Shown here piece by piece: positions 6,239 to 8,666 of a DNA stretch of 8,666 nt. The stretch covers positions 1 to 8,666 of the forward strand of contig CAZCRG010000076.1 in NCBI GenBank assembly GCA_964501105.1, in the 5' to 3' direction. Below the pieces are notes generated by a model. That model was not told where the DNA came from. It saw nothing but the letters and a program-made list of their open reading frames with translations, and made no database searches. Numbering within the stretch: position 1 is the stretch's first letter; each line of letters opens with the position of its first letter. The position numbers and the translations under genes were made by a program. This DNA is from BMS3B sp964501105. Lineage in GTDB: Archaea; Hydrothermarchaeota; Hydrothermarchaeia; Hydrothermarchaeales; BMS3B.

Positions 6239-6532
6239 CTAAACTGCCATCAAAATGCCTCCCCCAGCCACAGGGGGGAATACAGCTATTCTATCACCGT
6301 CCTTCAACTCAGGCACCTCCTCCATATCCAGGAGATTCCTGCCATTCACAGTAACCATCACATCCCTTCTGAAGTTCCCCTCCTCGTCGAAGACATCCTT
6401 CAAAAGACCCTCTCCAAGCTCCTTGGAGGCCTCAAAAAGAAGCTTTCGGAGGTCTCCCGAAGAGACCTCCAGCTCAATACCCCTGCCGTACTTCTCCCTG
6501 AAGGTTGCATAAAATTCTATCTTAACCTTCAA
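6239..6532 (-). CDS. moaD: MoaD/ThiS-like ubiquitin-fold protein paired with AOR, with a C-terminal tail after Gly-Gly
   Basis: This 97-residue beta-grasp protein resembles archaeal MoaD, the sulfur carrier of molybdopterin synthase. Landmarks are the first strand KVKIEFYATFREKYG (3-17), VMVTVNGRNL (58-67), and the terminal LKDGDRIAVFPPVAGG block (76-91). In the family, that Gly-Gly should be the last two residues, activated as a thiocarboxylate that donates sulfur to the pterin. Here a further GILMAV (92-97) follows before the TAG at 6241-6239, so the protein needs trimming or does another job. The start is TTG at 6532, overlapping the AOR stop codon by four bases (TTGA); no better start is seen. 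Co-transcription with AOR suggests a role in making or loading the tungstopterin cofactor (inference). Confidence 0.85.
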   Translation of the reverse strand: MKVKIEFYATFREKYGRGIELEVSSGDLRKLLFEASKELGEGLLKDVFDEEGNFRRDVMVTVNGRNLLDMEEVPELKDGDRIAVFPPVAGGGILMAV

Positions 6533-8373
6533 ATCTCAATCCCCAGCTCCTTCAATTTTTCCTCTGTTGGTACTCCCTCATCCCAGCCTCTGAGAGAGTA
6601 GTACTCCTTCTTCATCTCTTCCAGCTCCACAATCTGACCCTTGGCTGCTCCCTCAGGCAATGGCTCCTCCAGTAACCTCCTGGGAAGATTATCATCTCTT
6701 CCATCAAAACCGTATCTATTGACTATAACTCTCTCCAGATTATAGATTCTCTCACCTATTGTAAGTAGCTCCTCTGAGGTAATATCCCAGCCAGTTATTG
6801 CCGAGAGAAGAGAAGCATATTCTTCAGCACCAATGGCAAAAGTGGAGAAGAGGCAGTTCACAGTAGAATTTACAACACAGGTGAAGTCCTGAAAATTCTT
6901 TACCCACAATGCCTTTCCCTCAGGCGTAAGGGGGTCAATCTTCTCAGGCAGACCGAGAATTTCAGGCGATATAGTATAACCTGTTACATGGCAGCCTCCT
7001 CTGTTGGATGTGGCATAGTTGAGCCCTATTCCCTTTGCACCTCTCGGGTCATAGGCAGGCATCTCAAGGCCCTTGACACTCATAGAGAGTTCTGGCATAT
7101 TGTAGATTTCAGCAAGTCTCTTTGAGCCGAGAGCAAGGTGCTTTCCAAAGCCTGCCTTGTAGCCTGTTTTCCACACAAGTTCCACAAGAGCAGCGGGGTT
7201 TCCAAACTCCAGCTTAATACCCTGAAGCTCATCCTCAGGTATAAGCCCCTTTTCTTTAAGCTCCATGGCTGTGGCAATAGTTGAGCCCATGGATATTGTG
7301 TCCATGCCAAGTTCATCACAGAGATGATTGGCTTTAATTACTGCTTCCAGATTGAGTACTCCAGTATCACTACCAAGAGCCCAGATAGACTCATACTCAG
7401 GGCCCTCTGAGTAGGTTATCTGATAGGCTCCATCCTTAACTGAGGTTATTCTTCCACAGCCTATATGGCATCCCCAGCAGTAGCCATTCTTTAATAAGTA
7501 CTTCTCCGCCAGAGTCTCACCACTTATACTGTCAGCCTCGCTGGTGTAGCCAAACTGCCAGTTTTTATAGGGCAATAGCCCTGAGTTATTTATTATATTT
7601 ACAAGGACTGCAGTTCCATACTTTGGAAGTCCCTCACTGGTAACAGCATTGGTTTTAATCTTTTCAAGAGCTTCCTTTGAGGCTTCTCTGAATTCATCCT
7701 TTTTAGCTACTTCAACCTTCTCATCCCCTGAGACCACCACGGCCTTGAGCATTTTTGAACCCATAACAGCCCCTACTCCTGTTCTTCCAGCAGCCCTGTG
7801 GTCATCATTCATAATACTTGCAAAGAAGACCTTATTTTCTCCAGCAGGACCTATGCAGGCAACACTCGACTTCCCTTCAACTTTTTCTGAGAGAATTCTT
7901 GTGGTGTCAAAAGTGGTCCTGCCCCATAGGCTACTAGCATCTCTGATCTCTGCACTGCCATCTCTAAGCTCGAGGTAAACTGGCTTTTCAGCTTTGCCCC
8001 TTATTACAACTGCATCAAAACCTGAAAATTTCAGATAGGGTCCCCATTTTCCACCAGAGTTGGCACTGCCTATTGAGCCCGTCAGAGGTGAGCGCAGGCT
8101 CATCACATGGTATCTTCCTGACTCTGGAAAGCCAGCCACACCAGTTGCTGGACCAGTTGAGAAAATAAGTACATTCTCCTCGCCCAGTGGATCAATATCC
8201 TTTGGAGATATCCCTTCCCTCTCATATTCCTTCAGAATCTCGTAGAGCATATAAACACTGTAGCCCTTTCCTCCGAGATACTTCTTCGCCACCTCAGGGT
8301 CAGTCTTTATATATTTTATAGTTCCATCACTCAGATTTATATCAGCAATTCTCCCCATGTATCCATTGGCCAT
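6529..8373 (-). CDS. aor: Tungsten-type aldehyde:ferredoxin oxidoreductase (AOR family)
   Basis: This 614-residue cytoplasmic enzyme belongs to the AOR family, whose members oxidise aldehydes to carboxylic acids and pass electrons through a 4Fe-4S cluster to ferredoxin, using a tungsten bis-pterin centre. Length fits P. furiosus AOR (605). The cluster ligands are visible: C299, C302 and C306 in CWGCHIGC, plus a distant C507. Pterin-binding segments are recognisable: the N-terminal MGRIADINLSDG and YLGGKG blocks, SGGKWGPYLKFSGFD near 106-120, and DPRGAKGIGLNYATSNRGG with nearby H462 at 442-462. I chose ATG 8373 over an upstream in-frame ATG (8403) because GGAGGTG (8385-8379) lies five bases before it and the family N terminus begins there. 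Which aldehyde it uses cannot be read from sequence; related subfamilies include FOR and GOR. It overlaps moaD by four bases. Confidence 0.94.
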   Translation of the reverse strand: MANGYMGRIADINLSDGTIKYIKTDPEVAKKYLGGKGYSVYMLYEILKEYEREGISPKDIDPLGEENVLIFSTGPATGVAGFPESGRYHVMSLRSPLTGSIGSANSGGKWGPYLKFSGFDAVVIRGKAEKPVYLELRDGSAEIRDASSLWGRTTFDTTRILSEKVEGKSSVACIGPAGENKVFFASIMNDDHRAAGRTGVGAVMGSKMLKAVVVSGDEKVEVAKKDEFREASKEALEKIKTNAVTSEGLPKYGTAVLVNIINNSGLLPYKNWQFGYTSEADSISGETLAEKYLLKNGYCWGCHIGCGRITSVKDGAYQITYSEGPEYESIWALGSDTGVLNLEAVIKANHLCDELGMDTISMGSTIATAMELKEKGLIPEDELQGIKLEFGNPAALVELVWKTGYKAGFGKHLALGSKRLAEIYNMPELSMSVKGLEMPAYDPRGAKGIGLNYATSNRGGCHVTGYTISPEILGLPEKIDPLTPEGKALWVKNFQDFTCVVNSTVNCLFSTFAIGAEEYASLLSAITGWDITSEELLTIGERIYNLERVIVNRYGFDGRDDNLPRRLLEEPLPEGAAKGQIVELEEMKKEYYSLRGWDEGVPTEEKLKELGIEI

Positions 8374-8378
8374 TTTTA

Positions 8379-8385
8379 CACCTCC
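8379..8385 (-). promoter_or_regulatory. AOR ribosome binding site that fixes the start codon
   Basis: GGAGGTG on the minus strand lies five bases upstream of the ATG at 8373. It falls inside the longer in-frame ORF that opens at 8403, and so argues that the extra ten N-terminal codons are not translated. Confidence 0.75.
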
Positions 8386-8407
8386 AAATATAAATGTAAA
8401 CATCTTT

Positions 8408-8420
8408 GTATATAAAATTA
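8408..8420 (-). promoter_or_regulatory. Probable TATA promoter of the AOR-moaD operon
   Basis: On the minus strand AATTTTATATA (8419-8409) resembles a strong archaeal TATA box. A start site 25-27 bases downstream would be near 8387, giving a short leader of about 13 bases that just includes the GGAGGTG. It also places the upstream ATG at 8403 outside the transcript, supporting the shorter start. Confidence 0.55.
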
Positions 8421-8624
8421 TAGCCAGTAGTGTACCTGAGATTTTAATCCTAACTTCTCCACTGGGTAAAATGACTAAGTCAGTATCAAGAGTGAAATTG
8501 TATTGTAGAAACGGGAGTAACCAATAGAAAAAATAACCTTGAATACTTCAGTGGAAAGAAACAATTGTTTTACACATCTCCTCTTACTACAGAACTAATC
8601 TGGGCTTTTGTAAAGTATTAGAGA
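8421..8624. other. Spacer between AOR promoter and tRNA 3' end
   Basis: About 200 bases without a coding frame of note on either strand. I see no repeat of the tRNA 3' end here or elsewhere in the window, and no clear terminator for the tRNA beyond short pyrimidine stretches. The tRNA's own promoter lies outside the window because the gene reads leftwards. Confidence 0.3.
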
Positions 8625-8666
8625 AGCCCCCGGCGGGATTTGAACCCGCAACCTGCTGCTTACGAG
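8625..8666 (-). tRNA. tRNA-Thr (anticodon CGU), 3' half only
   Basis: Reading the minus strand, the anticodon loop CTCGTAA (8666-8660) gives anticodon CGT, which decodes ACG (Thr). It is followed by the 3' anticodon strand GCAGC (8659-8655), a five-base variable loop, and a perfect T arm: stem GCGGG/CCCGC (8649-8645 and 8637-8633) with loop TTCAAAT. The acceptor strand CGGGGGC (8632-8626) and discriminator T at 8625 complete it. U at the discriminator fits archaeal tRNA-Thr. CCA is not encoded. The 5' half, and so the pairing of the acceptor and anticodon stems, lies beyond the window; an intron elsewhere in the gene cannot be excluded. Confidence 0.9.

Noticed and set aside
7649..7978. Long plus-strand open frame of 109 codons inside the AOR gene
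   Set aside because: It is antisense to strongly conserved AOR sequence, with no promoter or ribosome binding site; a codon-bias shadow.
8625..8666. tRNA 3' end as an attachment site for an integrated element
   Set aside because: No direct repeat of the tRNA end and no integrase gene are visible in the window.
1..8666. CRISPR array, insertion sequence or long direct repeats
   Set aside because: None was found by reading both strands; no regularly spaced repeats and no transposase or Cas frames.

Overview
The window looks like chromosomal DNA of a thermophilic, probably euryarchaeal archaeon, with Archaeoglobales-like gene content. This is inferred from several signs. There is a tungsten-type aldehyde:ferredoxin oxidoreductase (AOR) paired with an archaeal MoaD-like protein. 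TATA-type promoters lie about 26 bases from predicted start sites, some genes appear leaderless, and others have strong GGAGGTG ribosome binding sites. Arginine is mostly AGA/AGG. A partial tRNA-Thr has discriminator U and no encoded CCA. Genus cannot be fixed from the sequence alone.

Layout, left to right. Bases 3-338 hold the 3' end of a very AT-rich gene (about 24% GC by hand count) encoding a DUF5655-like C-terminal domain. A cupin gene (445-810, minus) and a four-gene branched-chain amino-acid-type ABC transporter operon, livH-livM-livG-livF (849-4080, plus), diverge from a gap of only 38 bp. That gap appears to carry two interlocked TATA boxes. A gene-poor stretch follows (4081-4399), with a possible promoter and a clear stem-loop. 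Next is a 14-TM-type MFS exporter (4400-5782, minus). Bases 5783-6238 hold no long gene, but do hold two tiny translationally coupled reading frames, the second broken by one extra T. The AOR gene and its overlapping moaD-like gene (6239-8373, minus) form an operon with a well-defined promoter and ribosome binding site. The window ends inside a tRNA-Thr(CGU) gene on the minus strand.

How the genes may work together (inference): the Liv transporter imports amino acids or related organic acids. In peptide-using archaea, 2-keto acids from amino-acid breakdown give aldehydes that AOR oxidises to acids while reducing ferredoxin, and a MoaD-like protein fits pterin cofactor supply. The cupin may be tied to the liv operon through the shared promoter. 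No liv substrate-binding protein is present in the window, so the substrate is open.

Most worth a second look are the MoaD-like protein whose expected C-terminal Gly-Gly is followed by six more residues, the frameshifted small gene whose break resembles the bacterial prfB recoding site, and the 38-bp double promoter. I see no convincing new multi-gene defence or mobile system.
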